From the NCBI GenBank assembly GCA_900549405.1, contig URNZ01000027.1, positions 1 to 23,581 of the forward strand: 23,581 bases of DNA. Direction: 5' to 3'. The position numbers were made by a program, and so were the translations under genes. Each line of letters starts with the position of its first letter. The stretch's first letter is position 1. The notes beneath the pieces were generated by a model, which was not told the DNA's origin, searched no databases, and saw only the letters and a list, made by a program, of their open reading frames with translations. The stretch is from an uncultured Eubacteriales bacterium (GTDB lineage: Bacteria; Bacillota; Clostridia; Oscillospirales; Oscillospiraceae). Positions 23,365 to 23,581 of the stretch are shown here, piece after piece.

Positions 23365-23581
23365 TCACCCAAACACCACCCCCACCGCCCAGGCGGAGGC
23401 CAGAAAGCCGACAAGATCGGCGCACAGGGCCGCCGGAACGGCGTATCTGGTGCGGGTAATGCCTGCGGCGCTGAAGTAGACGGCGATGGTGTAAAAGGTG
23501 GTCTCCGTGGAGCCCAGCATCACCGCCGCCGTCCGCCCCAGGGCAGAGTCGGGGCCGTAGGCGTTTATCAGGTCGGCCCCC
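23365..23581 (-). CDS. spmB: spore maturation protein B (3' end)
   Basis: This is the C-terminal 71 or so residues of a minus-strand gene that continues beyond the right edge. The translation contains AVMLGSTETTFYTIAVYFSA and ITRTRYAVPAALCADLVG, and ends VVFG before a TGA at 23367-23365. This is characteristic of SpmB, a nucleoside-recognition/gate-domain membrane protein needed for spore core dehydration together with SpmA. It marks the host as a spore-former. Its stop lies 3 bases from the stop of the convergent MerR gene, with no terminator hairpin between. Confidence 0.9.
   Translation of the reverse strand, partial: GADLINAYGPDSALGRTAAVMLGSTETTFYTIAVYFSAAGITRTRYAVPAALCADLVGFLASAWAVGVVFG

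Overview
The window is GC-rich DNA from a spore-forming member of the Firmicutes, most likely a gut Clostridia of the Oscillospiraceae type (Flavonifractor / Intestinimonas / Oscillibacter-like). The evidence is a partial spmB (spore maturation), S-layer-homology surface proteins, energy-coupling-factor (ECF) vitamin transport and Gram-positive ribosome binding sites. The genus is an inference. Apart from a 19-codon gene end at the left edge, every call rests on recognisable protein motifs or RNA structure.

Region 1 (about 150-4240, minus strand) is a compact folate operon, folC - folE - HD-domain protein - folP - folB/folK fusion, with a promoter just upstream of folC. The HD-domain protein sits where the unassigned dihydroneopterin triphosphate dephosphorylation step would be expected.

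Region 2 (4441-8077, plus strand) is a collapsed locus. A BTAD/AAA ATPase regulator lacks its N-terminal DNA-binding part and its C-terminus. It runs into a sodium:solute symporter with an internal deletion, which is fused in frame to the C-terminal part of a histidine/phenylalanine ammonia-lyase family enzyme. This is either several real deletions or an assembly chimera.

Region 3 (8141-18183, minus strand) is the highlight, a ten-kilobase operon led by a cobalamin riboswitch. In transcription order it encodes a 1390-residue SLH-anchored surface protein with two DUF4430-like domains, a secreted alpha/alpha-toroid (prenyltransferase-like) protein, a membrane-anchored DUF4430 protein, an ECF T component, and a fused ATPase-ATPase-S-component ECF protein. 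Alpha/alpha barrel plus DUF4430 is the two-domain architecture of animal intrinsic factor and transcobalamin. The operon therefore looks like a bacterial, split, intrinsic-factor-like corrinoid capture and uptake system.

Region 4 (18206-18564) holds a tRNA-Leu(CAA) gene with promoter and terminator, plus one copy of a dispersed intergenic repeat whose other copy lies inverted at 12470-12521.

Region 5 (18565-23581) holds a second SLH-anchored surface protein with a duplicated beta-helix region, a divergent MerR-family regulator with GyrI-like effector domain behind palindromic operator-like DNA, and the 3' end of spmB on the minus strand.
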